DNA of 64,000 bases, from positions 1 to 64,000 of the forward strand of contig JAEUPJ010000036.1 in NCBI GenBank assembly GCA_016790285.1. Direction: 5' to 3'. Below are positions 12,193-20,617 of the stretch, piece by piece. Made by a program: the position numbers and the translations under genes. This stretch comes from Roseateles sp. (lineage in GTDB: Bacteria > Pseudomonadota > Gammaproteobacteria > Burkholderiales > Burkholderiaceae_C). Below the pieces are notes generated by a model. The model was not told the origin of the DNA. It saw only the letters and a list, made by a program, of their open reading frames with translations, and did no database searches. Positions within the stretch are counted from its first letter, which is position 1; every line of letters starts with the position of its first letter.

Positions 12193-14469
12193 TCAGCGTG
12201 TCAGCGTGAACTCGGCATGCGCGGTGGCGGCCGAGCTGCCGCCCACCCAGACGTCGAAGCGGCCCGGCTCCACGCCCCAGGCCCGTGTGACCGGGCTCCA
12301 GAACTGCAGCTCCGCGCGGCCGAGCGTGAAGCTCACCGTCTGCTCGGCGCCAGGGGCCAGGTGGATGCGCGTGAAGCCCTTGAGCTCGCGCTGCGGCCGC
12401 GCGGCGCTGCCTGCACGCTGGTGGGTGTAGAGCTGCACGACCTCGTCACCCGCCACCGCGCCGGTATTGCGCACCGTGACGCTCACCTTCACGGCCTCGC
12501 CCGCCCGCGCCGTGGTGCGGTCCAGCGTTGGCGTGCCATAGGCAAAGCTTGTGTAGCTCAGGCCATGGCCGAAGGGGTAGAGCGGCGTGGAGGGGGCGTC
12601 GGTCGAGTAGCGCGAGGTGAAGGTCGCGCCGGTCTCGTCGGCATGCGTGCGGTTGTGGTTGTAGTAAGCCGGCACATGGCCCGTGCTGCGCGGCCAGCTC
12701 ACCGGCAGCTTGGCCCCGGGGTTGACTGCGCCGCTGAGCACGTCGGCCACCGCATGGCCGCCCTCGGTGCCCGGGAACCAGGCCTCCACGATGGCCGGCA
12801 CGCGGGTGCTGGCCCAGGCGATGTCCAGCGGCCGGCCGTTGAGCAGCACCAGCACGACAGGCTTGCCCGTGCCCACCACCGCTTCCAGCAGCGCCTGCTG
12901 GTTGCCCTGCAGCGCCAGCGACGCGACGGAGGCCGCCTCGCCGCTCATGTTGGCGCGCTCGCCCAGCACCAGCACGACGGCCTCGGCCGCGCGGGCGGCG
13001 TCCACGGCACGGGCCAGTTCGGTCTGCTGCTCGACCGCGGGCATCAGCGCCGGGGCCGGCTTGCCCTGGTCGGCATCCCAGGGCAGCGGGTAGGCGCGCT
13101 GCATGTCGCCGCCGCGCGAGAACGTCACCTGCGCCTGCGGCCAGCGCGCGCGGATGCCTTCGAGCACCGTCACGCCCGTGCCCTTCTCCACCGTCCAGGA
13201 GCCGAGGATGTCTTCCCCACTGTCGGCCAGCGGGCCGATGACGGCGATGTGCTTGAGCGACGTGGCCAGCGGCAGCGCGCGGCCCTCGTTGCGCAGCAGC
13301 ACGATGGACCGCTGCGCCGCCTCGCGCGTGGCGGCGCGGTGGGCGGGGTCGTTGAACACGGCGGCCTTGCGCTCCGGCGCGCCGTAGGGCGCCTCGAACA
13401 GGCCCATGCGCAGCTTGACCGTCAGCACCTCGCGCACGGCGTCGTCCACCAGGCGCATCGGCACCTTGCCGGCCTTCACGAGGGCGGGTAGCTGGCGCAG
13501 GTAGGTGTTGCTGGCCATGTCCATCGTGACGCCGGCGCGCAGGCCGCGCTCGGCCGCGTCCGCGTTGTCGGCGGCAAAACCGTGGTTCTGCAGTGACTGC
13601 ACCGCGAAGGCGTCGCTGATGACGAAGCCCTTGAAGCCCATCTCGCTGCGCAGCACGTCGCGCAGCAGCCAGCGGTTGCCCGAAGCCGGCACGTCGTTGA
13701 GCGTCATGTAGGCCGACATCACCGTGCCGGCGCCGGCGTCGATGGCGGCCTGGAAGGGCGGCAGGTAGACGTTGCGCAGCTGCACCTCGGGCACGTAGAC
13801 CGAGTCGTAGTCGCGCCCGCCATCGGCCGCGCCGTAGGCGGCGAAGTGCTTCACGCTGGTCAGCACCCGCTCGGGCGTTCCCAGCTGCGGCCCCTGCAGG
13901 CCGCGCACCTGCGCGCGCGCCATGGCCACGCCGAGGAAGGTGTCCTCGCCCGCGCCCTCGACGATGCGGCCCCAGCGGGCGTCGCGCGCGATGTCCACCA
14001 TCGGCGTGAAGGTCCAGTTCACGCCGGCCACCCACGACTCCTTGGCCGCGATGGCCTGGGCGCGCTCCACCAGCGCGGGGTCCCAGGTCGCCGCCAGGCC
14101 CAGCGGCACGGGGAAGACGTTCCTGTAGCCGTGGATGACGTCGTAGCCGAACAGCAGCGGGATGCCCAGGCGGCTTTCCTTGACGGCCACGCGCTGCAGC
14201 CGGGCGATGAGGTCGCTGTCGAAGGTCCACAGCACCGAGCCGGCCTTGCCCGCGCGGATGAGCTGCTCGGCCGTCTCCTTGTTGGGGCCTGGCACCTCGG
14301 CGCCGAGCTGGGTGAGCTGGCCGAGTTTCTCGTCGAGCGTCATGCGTGCGATCAGGGCGTCAGCGCGGCGCTGCAGGGCCGCGTCGGCGGCGCGCGGCGG
14401 CGCGGCCAGGGCGCTGCCGGCCAGCAGCCAGGCGCAGGCGCCCGCGACGAGCAAAGGAAGTCGGGCCAT
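12193..14469 (-). CDS. bglX: glycoside hydrolase family 3 beta-glucosidase (BglX-like)
   Basis: The predicted 758-aa secreted beta-glucosidase has a signal peptide MARLPLLVAGACAWLLAGSALA and so is probably periplasmic. The order is the GH3 N-domain (about 45-360), the GH3 C-domain (about 395-625), and a C-terminal fibronectin-III-like domain (about 665-740). D286 in the GFVISDAF motif is the expected catalytic nucleophile. The GYDVIHGYRNVFP and VNWTFTPMVDIARDARWGR blocks are typical of BglX. Length matches E. coli BglX (about 765). The start at 14469 has GAGGAG. It diverges from an AraC-type regulator across 112 bp, which suggests substrate-induced control by that regulator. Confidence 0.9.
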   Translation of the reverse strand: MARLPLLVAGACAWLLAGSALAAPPRAADAALQRRADALIARMTLDEKLGQLTQLGAEVPGPNKETAEQLIRAGKAGSVLWTFDSDLIARLQRVAVKESRLGIPLLFGYDVIHGYRNVFPVPLGLAATWDPALVERAQAIAAKESWVAGVNWTFTPMVDIARDARWGRIVEGAGEDTFLGVAMARAQVRGLQGPQLGTPERVLTSVKHFAAYGAADGGRDYDSVYVPEVQLRNVYLPPFQAAIDAGAGTVMSAYMTLNDVPASGNRWLLRDVLRSEMGFKGFVISDAFAVQSLQNHGFAADNADAAERGLRAGVTMDMASNTYLRQLPALVKAGKVPMRLVDDAVREVLTVKLRMGLFEAPYGAPERKAAVFNDPAHRAATREAAQRSIVLLRNEGRALPLATSLKHIAVIGPLADSGEDILGSWTVEKGTGVTVLEGIRARWPQAQVTFSRGGDMQRAYPLPWDADQGKPAPALMPAVEQQTELARAVDAARAAEAVVLVLGERANMSGEAASVASLALQGNQQALLEAVVGTGKPVVLVLLNGRPLDIAWASTRVPAIVEAWFPGTEGGHAVADVLSGAVNPGAKLPVSWPRSTGHVPAYYNHNRTHADETGATFTSRYSTDAPSTPLYPFGHGLSYTSFAYGTPTLDRTTARAGEAVKVSVTVRNTGAVAGDEVVQLYTHQRAGSAARPQRELKGFTRIHLAPGAEQTVSFTLGRAELQFWSPVTRAWGVEPGRFDVWVGGSSAATAHAEFTLTR

Positions 14470-14581
14470 CGGGTTGTCTCCTCGGTGATTGGCGTGATCA
14501 GGTGCGGCCGGCGGCGACTCTAGGCGGGCGGCCGCCCCGGCGTGAATCGCCGCACGGGCGATCCACCTATAACATCGGCCG

Positions 14582-15421
14582 ATGCGAGGCGTGATCGGAT
14601 CGACCGGGCCCATGATGCCCATGACGGGCTACTTCAACAGCCGCTCCGAGCCGCGGCAGTGGGTGGAGGGCAACCTCGCGCACTGGAACGGCTACTTCAC
14701 GCTCAGAGGCAAAGGTGAGGTGCGCTTTGCCGGCGAGACGGTGACGACCGGCGTGGGCGAGCTGCTGCTGCTGGCCCCCGGCCACCCGCGGGCCTACCGC
14801 ATCCCCGAGCCGGCGGTGGGCTGGGAGTTCTACTGGCTACATTTTCGGATGACGCCCCGCCTGGGCGAGCGGCTGGCCTGGTTCGACCCCGCCCGGCCCT
14901 GGCAGGCGCACGCCGTGCCCGACGCCTCCTTGCGCGTGGCGCTGGCCTCGCAGCTGGAGGCGGCGCACCGCTTCAACCTCACCGAGCCCGACCTGCCGCT
15001 GCGCGAGCCCATCGTCGAGGCGCTGCTGGAGGCCTTCTTGCTGCGGGTCGCGTCAGCCGCATCCGCATCGACAGGCGAGAGCCCCGTGGACCCGCGCATC
15101 GAGCGCGTGCTGGAGCACTTCCATTGCGACCTGGCCGCCCCGCTGAGCGTGGACCGCTTGGCCGAGATGGCAGGCCTGTCGCGCTCGCAGTTCTGCCTGC
15201 TGTTTCGCCGCGGCACGGGCCGCTCGCCGCAGGTTTACATGGAAGACCGCCGCCTGGAGATGGCTGCGCACTACCTGCGCGCCACCGGCCAGCCCGTGGC
15301 CGAGGTGGCCGAGATGGTGGGCTTTGCCAACCCCTTCTACTTCACGCAGCGCTTTCGCCGCCGCCACGGGCTGAGCCCGTCGGCCTACCGGGCGCGCAAC
15401 GGCGCGCCTGACAGGTCCTGA
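14582..15421 (+). CDS. AraC family transcriptional regulator
   Basis: The 279-aa protein has an N-terminal cupin-type sensor region (about 10-150) and a C-terminal pair of helix-turn-helix motifs (about 170-275). The second HTH is seen as VAEVAEMVGFANPFYFTQRFRRRHGLSPSAYR, shown here only by its key residues GFxNPFYFxxxFRxxxGxSPxxYR. It is divergent from the GH3 beta-glucosidase and probably senses a sugar and controls that gene. A TATAAC sequence at 14568-14573 ends only 8 bases before the ATG at 14582. Either the message is leaderless or translation starts at one of the ATGs at 14612 or 14621. Confidence 0.85.
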   Translation: MRGVIGSTGPMMPMTGYFNSRSEPRQWVEGNLAHWNGYFTLRGKGEVRFAGETVTTGVGELLLLAPGHPRAYRIPEPAVGWEFYWLHFRMTPRLGERLAWFDPARPWQAHAVPDASLRVALASQLEAAHRFNLTEPDLPLREPIVEALLEAFLLRVASAASASTGESPVDPRIERVLEHFHCDLAAPLSVDRLAEMAGLSRSQFCLLFRRGTGRSPQVYMEDRRLEMAAHYLRATGQPVAEVAEMVGFANPFYFTQRFRRRHGLSPSAYRARNGAPDRS

Positions 15422-15546
15422 TGCGACGCGCACATCTCGTCGCCTCGGCTTGCAATTGCGCGCTGTAAGCAGCGCCTTCTCCTACACCCACGTGCCACCA
15501 GAAGCCTAAGGTTGGTCCTGTGGCGGCACACGTCGTGTCGCCCGAA

Positions 15547-15573
15547 CCGCAGTAACCGCAGTAATCGCAGTAA
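15547..15573 (+). repeat. three tandem 9-bp repeats in a 5' leader
   Basis: CCGCAGTAA, CCGCAGTAA and TCGCAGTAA run head to tail and end 10 bases before the ATG of the Gln-rich small protein; the ribosome binding site AAAGGAA follows directly. The repeats could vary in copy number by slippage and so change leader length. Confidence 0.7.
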
Positions 15574-15583
15574 AGGAACCGAC

Positions 15584-15805
15584 ATGTCCAACCAGCGTCA
15601 ATCCAGCGACAAGCCCCAGCAGAAGCAGCAGGAGCAAGGTGGCCAGTCCCCCGGCCAGCAAGGCTCGCAGGACCGTGACCGCAGCCCTGGCCAGCAGCAG
15701 CAGTCGGGCACGGGCCGCGACACGCCGCAGCAAGGCGGCACCTCCACCGGGCGTGACGACAGCTCGCGTGGCCAGCAGGGCCAGCAAGGTTCGCGCAACC
15801 GCTGA
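15584..15805 (+). CDS. glutamine-rich, predicted disordered small protein, 73 aa
   Basis: The whole chain is made of Gln, Gly, Ser, Asp, Arg and Thr, starting MSNQRQSSDKPQQKQQEQGG and ending GQQGSRNR. There is no hydrophobic core, Cys, signal peptide or membrane segment. Repeated GQQGSQ/GQQGSR and SPGQQ units are visible. Such composition implies an intrinsically disordered, highly soluble protein, possibly stress-related; that role is inference. The start has an AAAGGAA site 6 bases away. It stands between the AraC gene and ribA and has its own leader with 9-bp tandem repeats. Confidence 0.65.
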   Translation: MSNQRQSSDKPQQKQQEQGGQSPGQQGSQDRDRSPGQQQQSGTGRDTPQQGGTSTGRDDSSRGQQGQQGSRNR

Positions 15806-15821
15806 CGCGGTCTGAGCCTGA

Positions 15822-15852
15822 CGCCCCGCCCGCCGTCCCGGCGCGCGGGGCG
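15822..15852 (+). terminator. GC hairpin between convergent genes
   Basis: An 8-bp stem CGCCCCGC/GCGGGGCG with a 15-base loop follows the Gln-rich gene and precedes the stop of the convergent ribA gene. There is no T-run; a bidirectional terminator is plausible. Confidence 0.4.
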
Positions 15853-15871
15853 CCTGCGTTGCAAGGTGCCG

Positions 15872-16477
15872 TTATTCGAACAAGTGGCCCAGATCGTGGT
15901 GCCCCATCGACTCGGCCTTGGTGCGAAGGTACTTCTCGTTCTCGGGGCCTGGTGCGGTCAGTGACGCCTCGCGCTCGATGACCTCGATGCCGAACTCGGC
16001 CAGCGCGGCCATCTTCAGCGGGTTGTTGGTCAGCAGCCGGATGCGGTGCACGCCCAGCGCGCGCAGCATGCAGGCGGCGGCGTCATAGCGGCGCGCGTCG
16101 ATGGGCAGGCCCAGCACGGCATTGGCCTCGATGGTGTCCTTGCCGGCGTCCTGCTCGGCGTAGGCGCGCAGCTTCTGCACGAGGCCGATGCCCCGGCCCT
16201 CGTGGCCGCGCATGTAGACGATGGCGCCACGGCCCAGCGCCGCGATGCGCTTCATGGCGCCTTCCAGCTGCGGCCGGCAGTCGCAGCGCAGCGAGCCGAA
16301 CACCTCGCCCGTCATGCACTCGGAGTGCACCCGCACCACGGGCGGCTCGTCGCCGGTGAGCTCACCCATGCTCAACACCACGTGCTCCTGGCCGCTGTCG
16401 CTCTCCCGGAAACCGTGGATGACGAACTCGCCGTAGGGCGTCGGCAGGCGGGTGGAGACGATGTGTTCGAGTTTCAT
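15872..16477 (-). CDS. ribA: GTP cyclohydrolase II
   Basis: This 201-aa cytoplasmic enzyme makes 2,5-diamino-6-ribosylamino-4(3H)-pyrimidinone 5'-phosphate from GTP, the first step of riboflavin synthesis. The zinc ligands C54, C65 and C67 are present in HSECMTGEVFGSLRCDC, the RGHEGRGIGL motif follows, and LLTNNPLK lies near the C-terminus. Length matches stand-alone RibA of E. coli (196). It is the monofunctional form without a RibB domain. The start at 16477 is set by homology; a longer open frame extends upstream antisense to the next gene. No FMN riboswitch is visible upstream; instead there is a CCCCGGG/CCCGGGG hairpin at 16511-16529. Confidence 0.95.
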   Translation of the reverse strand: MKLEHIVSTRLPTPYGEFVIHGFRESDSGQEHVVLSMGELTGDEPPVVRVHSECMTGEVFGSLRCDCRPQLEGAMKRIAALGRGAIVYMRGHEGRGIGLVQKLRAYAEQDAGKDTIEANAVLGLPIDARRYDAAACMLRALGVHRIRLLTNNPLKMAALAEFGIEVIEREASLTAPGPENEKYLRTKAESMGHHDLGHLFE

Positions 16478-16510
16478 GGGGCGCAGGCGGTCAGGGGCGC
16501 ATTGTCGCCG

Positions 16511-16529
16511 CCCCGGGAGAAACCCGGGG
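16511..16529. promoter_or_regulatory. CCCCGGG-AGAAA-CCCGGGG hairpin in the ribA/PEP-CTERM divergent region
   Basis: A perfect 7-bp stem with a 5-base loop lies 34 bp upstream of the ribA start codon. In a ribA leader transcript it would fold strongly. Its role is unknown. Confidence 0.4.
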
Positions 16530-16533
16530 AAAC

Positions 16534-16597
16534 GCGTGCCGAACGCACGAGAACGGGCCCTTCCCCCTGCAGACGCGGGGGCGGGCGTGCCGAACGC
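16534..16597. promoter_or_regulatory. paired 13-bp direct repeats GCGTGCCGAACGC
   Basis: Two identical 13-bp copies lie at 16534-16546 and 16585-16597, 51 bp apart (near five helical turns). Each copy is itself a GCGT-N5-ACGC inverted repeat. They lie in the divergent region between ribA and the choice-of-anchor-A gene, 45 bp before that gene's start. This arrangement suggests cooperative operator sites for an unidentified regulator. Confidence 0.45.
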
Positions 16598-16642
16598 CAT
16601 CCCTAGAATGACAGCCTTGTCTATTGCCTCCTGGAATGGGTG

Positions 16643-17716
16643 ATGCGCGCCTCCTGGATTCTTGCTGCCGTCGTTTCCGCCTTCACGCTGGCTGGCCCGG
16701 CCCAGGCGGCCTTCAGCCCGTTGACCGGGCAGCAGGTCCTGGAGCAGTTCAACCTGGTGGCCCTGCATGGCGGCACCAGCGGCACCCACGTGCACGGCCG
16801 GGGCTGGATGGGCGGCAACTTCGTCGGCACGAGTGGCGCGGAGTTCGCCAACGACAGCCCAATCCCGGTGTCCAACTACGCGGCGCTGACCGTCATGGGC
16901 ACGGCCAGCACCGTCTCGGTGAACAACAACGGCTCGGCGGCGGTGGGCGTCGTCACCTCGGGCAACCTGAGCAGCGCCACCGTGAACAACGGCGGCGGCG
17001 TGGTGCAGGGGTCGAGCAACGGGGTCAACTTCAACGGCAGCAGCGGTGGCGCCTATGTGGCGGGCACGGCCACGGCCACCAATTTCAACAGCGGCAAGGT
17101 CACCAACCTGGCCGGTGACGCCAAGCTGCAGTCGGCCCTGGACGCCGCCACCTCCACCAACATGAGCGCCGTGCTCAACGGGCTGTCCAGCCAGCTGGCC
17201 GCACTGACGGCCACGAGCACCGTGGCCATGAGCGGCAGCAAGGCCGTGTTCACCGCGGTGGCCGATGCCAGCGGCCGCGCGGTCTTCAACCTCAACGGCA
17301 GCTTCGGTGCGCAGGTGCTGGGTGCCACCGAGTTCGAGTTCAACCTCGGCAGCGCCACCACCTTCATCTTCAACAGCGACCTGAGCTCCATCGTCGTCGG
17401 CGCCAACTTCCTGGGCGGCAGCGCCAGCGGCAAGCTGGCCAATGCGGCGGTGTGGAACTTCAACAAGGCCACCAGCGTCGCCATCAACAGCAACTTCGGC
17501 GGCAGCATCCTGGCCACGCAGGCGGCATTCAAGAACGCGGCCGACATCGAGGGCTCCGTCATCGTCGACACGCTCAACAGCAGCGGCGCGCAGATCCACC
17601 TCTACAGCTTCACCGGCAACGTCACCACCAACAAGGTGCCCGAGCCCACATCGCTTGCCCTCGTGGCCGTGGCATTGGGCGGCGCTGGCTGGGCCCGCCG
17701 CCGCCGCGCGGCCTGA
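16643..17716 (+). CDS. choice-of-anchor A family PEP-CTERM protein
   Basis: The 357-aa exported protein has a signal peptide MRASWILAAVVSAFTLAGPAQA. A body rich in Asn, Ser, Gly and Thr follows (about 25-320), containing the FNLVALHGGTSGTHVHGRGWMGGNF region and the NFLGGSASG and GSILATQAAF blocks of the choice-of-anchor A domain. It ends with a VPEPTSLALVAVALGGAGW tail and RRRRAA. It is therefore a surface or matrix protein processed by an exosortase. Start choice: GTG at 16640 and ATG at 16643 are adjacent; the ATG is used. Its stop lies 5 bases before prsT, so the two are probably one transcript. Confidence 0.88.
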   Translation: MRASWILAAVVSAFTLAGPAQAAFSPLTGQQVLEQFNLVALHGGTSGTHVHGRGWMGGNFVGTSGAEFANDSPIPVSNYAALTVMGTASTVSVNNNGSAAVGVVTSGNLSSATVNNGGGVVQGSSNGVNFNGSSGGAYVAGTATATNFNSGKVTNLAGDAKLQSALDAATSTNMSAVLNGLSSQLAALTATSTVAMSGSKAVFTAVADASGRAVFNLNGSFGAQVLGATEFEFNLGSATTFIFNSDLSSIVVGANFLGGSASGKLANAAVWNFNKATSVAINSNFGGSILATQAAFKNAADIEGSVIVDTLNSSGAQIHLYSFTGNVTTNKVPEPTSLALVAVALGGAGWARRRRAA

Positions 17717-17721
17717 CACGC

Positions 17722-20547
17722 ATGCGCCTGCCCGGCCTGCTGCTGGCCCTCCTGGCGGGCGCGGCCGGGGCCGCACCGGCGCCGTCCGAGCCGCCGAACA
17801 AGAAGGACCTCGCCTACCGCTTCTTCGAGGCGGCGGAGCGCTGCTACGCCAAGCGCGACCTCGCCTGCGCGCTGGAGCAGACGCGCAAGGCCCTCATCAC
17901 CGACCGCGACATGCTGCTGGCCGAGGTGCTCCTCGGCAAGGTGCTGCTCGAGGGCGGCAATGCGGCCGGCGCCGAGGCGGCGGTGGAGCGGGCGCTCAGC
18001 CACGGCGTGGCCATGGAGGACCTGGCCGACACGCTGTGCCGCGCACAGCTGCTGCTGGGCAAGCACAGCCAGCTGCTGGCAGACGCGCGGCTGAACCCGT
18101 CGCGCCTGCGCGGCAAGGTGCGCACCCAGGTGCTGCTCGCGCGGGCCCAGGCCCAGGCCGAACTCGGCCAGCCCCAGGCCGCGCTGGCCGAGCTCACGCA
18201 GCTGCGCGCGGACGAGCCCGACCATGTCGCCGCCCTGCTCGCCGAGGCGCCCCTGCGCCTGAAGCTGGGCCAGCCGCGGGAGGCCGAAGCCGCCGTGGCC
18301 CGCGCGTTGCGCCTGGCGCCCGACGACGCCGAAGCCCGCCTGGCGCAGGCCCAGCTCCTGCAGGCCCAGGGAGCGCCCGCGCCGGCGCGGCTCGCCGCGC
18401 TGCAGGCCGTGCTCGCCGTCGACCCGAAGCACCTCGAAGCCCGCTTGCTGCAGGCCCAGCTCTGGCTGCAGCAGGACGCCTGGGGCGAGTTGCGCGCGGC
18501 GCTGCCCAAGCTGGCTGCCGACCATGGCAACGACCCGCGCGTGGCCTACCTGCAGGCGCTGGAGGCCGGCCAGCGGGGGGACCGCAATGCCATGGTCGCG
18601 GCGCTGCGCCGCGTCACGGCGCAGATCGACCCCCAGCCCGACGCGCAGCTGCGCCTGAAGCCATCCATGCTGCTGCTGGCCGGCATGGCGCACTTCGCGC
18701 TCGGCGAGAGCGAGCCGGCGCGCAGCTACCTGGAGCGCTACCGCAGCAGCCAGGGCGGCAGCGTCGGCGCGCAGCTGCTCGCCCAGCTCTACCTCAGCCA
18801 GCGCCAGACCGCCGCCGGCATCGCCGCGCTGGAGGCGTCGCTCGCCCAGCATCCGGGCCAGGTGCAGACGCTGGAGATGCTCGGCCAGGCGCGGCTGGCT
18901 GCCGGCCAGGCCGACCAGGCCGTCGCGCTGATGCGCGAGGCCCTGCGCAGCCAGGAGAGCCCGGGTTTCTACGCCACGCTCGGCCAGGCCCTGAAGCGCC
19001 AGGGGCAGCCGCAGGCCGCCATCCAGGCCTTCCAGGCCGCGCTCAAGCAGGACCCGCAGCGCACCGATGCCGCGCTGGGCCTCGCCCAGGCCCTGGCCGA
19101 GAGCGGTGGCCCCACCGGCGCGCAGCGGGCCTCGGCGGTGCTGGCCGAGCAGCTCAAGCGCCAGCCGCGCCAGGCCGCCGTGCGGCTTCAGCTCGCGCGC
19201 CACCTGCTCGATGCCGGCCAGGCCGCCGCCGTGCCGCCGCTGGTCGAGGAAGGCCTGCGGCTCGACCCTGACCTGCACGCGGCGCGCCTGGTCCTCGCCG
19301 AAGCCGAACGGCGCCTGGGCCGCACCGACGCCGCGCTCGCCCGGCTGGGTGCCATGGTCAAGGCGGACCAACTGCCCGTGGACGCCTGCCTGGCGCTGTC
19401 TGCCCTGGAGGAAGCCCGCGACCGCCCCGCCGACGCCCAGGCCTGGCTGGAGCGCGCCCTGGCCAAGGCCGGCCCGCAGGAGCTGCGCCCGCAGGCGGCG
19501 ATGGTGGAGTTCCTGCTGCGCCAGCGCCGCCCCGGCGAGGCCCGCGGCGCGGCCAGGTCGCTGCTCGCGGCGGCGCCCGATCACGTCGGCGCGCTGATGC
19601 TCTCGGCCCGCGCGGCACTCGCCAGTGGCGACGCCGCGGGTGCCCGCGCGCCCCTCGTGCAGGCCGGCCGGCTGGCCGATGGCGACATCCTCACCCTCGT
19701 CGCCGTGGGCCGGCTGCAGATGGCCGCGGGCGATGCCGCCGCTGCGCGCATGAGCTTCGACAAGGCCCTGCAGCTGCAGCCCGCCCAGCCCGCGCTGCAG
19801 CGCCTGGGCGTGGAGGCCGCGTTGCTGGCGGGCGACGCCGCCGAAGCCGAGGCGCGCGCACGCCGCCTGCTGGAGCAGCAGCCCAAATCCGGCCTCGGCT
19901 ACAGCCTGCTCGGCCAGGCAGCCCTGGCGCGCCGGCAGACGGCCGCCGCCATCGACGCCTTCACGCAGGCCCAGCGCCTGGCCCCGAGCACCGAGAACCT
20001 GCTGCGCCTGTACGCCGCGCAGGTCGGCCAGGTGGCCCCGGCGCGCAACCTCGCGCTGCTCGAGCAGTGGCTGGCCCAGCGCCCCGACGACAGCCTCGTG
20101 CGCAACACGCTGGCCGAGAGCCTCGTCGCCCAGGGCCGCTGGGCCGACGCGCGCCGCCACTACGAGCGGCTGCTGCAGCAGACCGGCGCCAACGCCGTGC
20201 GCAACAACCTCGCCGAAGTGCTGCTGCAGATGAAGGACCCCGGCGCCCTGCCGATGGCGCTCGAAGCCCTGCGCCGCGAGCCCGGCAACCCCAGCATCAT
20301 CGACACCGCCGGCTGGGCCCATGCCGCCCAGGGCCAGCACGAAAAGGCCCTGCCCCTGCTGCGCGAGGCGCGGCTGCGCCAGCCCGGCTCGGGCGTCATC
20401 CGCTACCACCTGGGCAGCGTGCTGGCCGCGCTCGGCCGCCGTGACGAGGCGCGCCAGGAACTCACCGCCGCCCTGGCCGACCCGCAGGCCGTCTTCGACC
20501 GCCCGGCGGCCCAGGCCCTGCTGGACAAGCTCGCCGCCGCGCGCTGA
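17722..20547 (+). CDS. prsT: PEP-CTERM system TPR-repeat protein PrsT
   Basis: The 941-aa protein has a short signal peptide MRLPGLLLALLAGAAGA and then an almost unbroken array of TPR-like helical hairpins. Examples are GQPREAEAAVARALRLAPDD and GQPQAAIQAFQAALKQDPQR, running to the C-terminus. Length, export signal and architecture match the PrsT family (TIGR02917), which accompanies exosortase/PEP-CTERM and exopolysaccharide loci in Gram-negative bacteria. It is presumed periplasmic or lipid-associated, acting in assembly or export of PEP-CTERM proteins or polysaccharide; the exact role is not known. The usual exosortase and polysaccharide genes are absent here. It follows the choice-of-anchor-A gene by 5 bases. 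Confidence 0.82.
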   Translation: MRLPGLLLALLAGAAGAAPAPSEPPNKKDLAYRFFEAAERCYAKRDLACALEQTRKALITDRDMLLAEVLLGKVLLEGGNAAGAEAAVERALSHGVAMEDLADTLCRAQLLLGKHSQLLADARLNPSRLRGKVRTQVLLARAQAQAELGQPQAALAELTQLRADEPDHVAALLAEAPLRLKLGQPREAEAAVARALRLAPDDAEARLAQAQLLQAQGAPAPARLAALQAVLAVDPKHLEARLLQAQLWLQQDAWGELRAALPKLAADHGNDPRVAYLQALEAGQRGDRNAMVAALRRVTAQIDPQPDAQLRLKPSMLLLAGMAHFALGESEPARSYLERYRSSQGGSVGAQLLAQLYLSQRQTAAGIAALEASLAQHPGQVQTLEMLGQARLAAGQADQAVALMREALRSQESPGFYATLGQALKRQGQPQAAIQAFQAALKQDPQRTDAALGLAQALAESGGPTGAQRASAVLAEQLKRQPRQAAVRLQLARHLLDAGQAAAVPPLVEEGLRLDPDLHAARLVLAEAERRLGRTDAALARLGAMVKADQLPVDACLALSALEEARDRPADAQAWLERALAKAGPQELRPQAAMVEFLLRQRRPGEARGAARSLLAAAPDHVGALMLSARAALASGDAAGARAPLVQAGRLADGDILTLVAVGRLQMAAGDAAAARMSFDKALQLQPAQPALQRLGVEAALLAGDAAEAEARARRLLEQQPKSGLGYSLLGQAALARRQTAAAIDAFTQAQRLAPSTENLLRLYAAQVGQVAPARNLALLEQWLAQRPDDSLVRNTLAESLVAQGRWADARRHYERLLQQTGANAVRNNLAEVLLQMKDPGALPMALEALRREPGNPSIIDTAGWAHAAQGQHEKALPLLREARLRQPGSGVIRYHLGSVLAALGRRDEARQELTAALADPQAVFDRPAAQALLDKLAAAR

Positions 20548-20556
20548 TCGCCCTGC

Positions 20557-20577
20557 GCCGGTGGTGGCACCGCCGGC
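20557..20577 (+). terminator. GC hairpin after prsT
   Basis: GCCGGTGGTG and CACCGCCGGC form a 10-bp stem with one mismatch, 9 bases past the prsT stop. The loop is very small and there is no T-tract, so efficiency is uncertain. Confidence 0.35.
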
Positions 20578-20617
20578 TGCGTTAGCCTTGCGACCCCTGC
20601 AGCACAGGAGAGCGCGC

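Noticed and set aside
16478-16642. FMN riboswitch upstream of ribA
   Set aside because: The conserved RFN-element core is absent; only a simple GC hairpin and a repeat pair are present.
15872-17776. Long N-terminal extension of ribA
   Set aside because: The extension is antisense to the choice-of-anchor-A gene and has no family similarity; RibA homology starts at the ATG at 16477.
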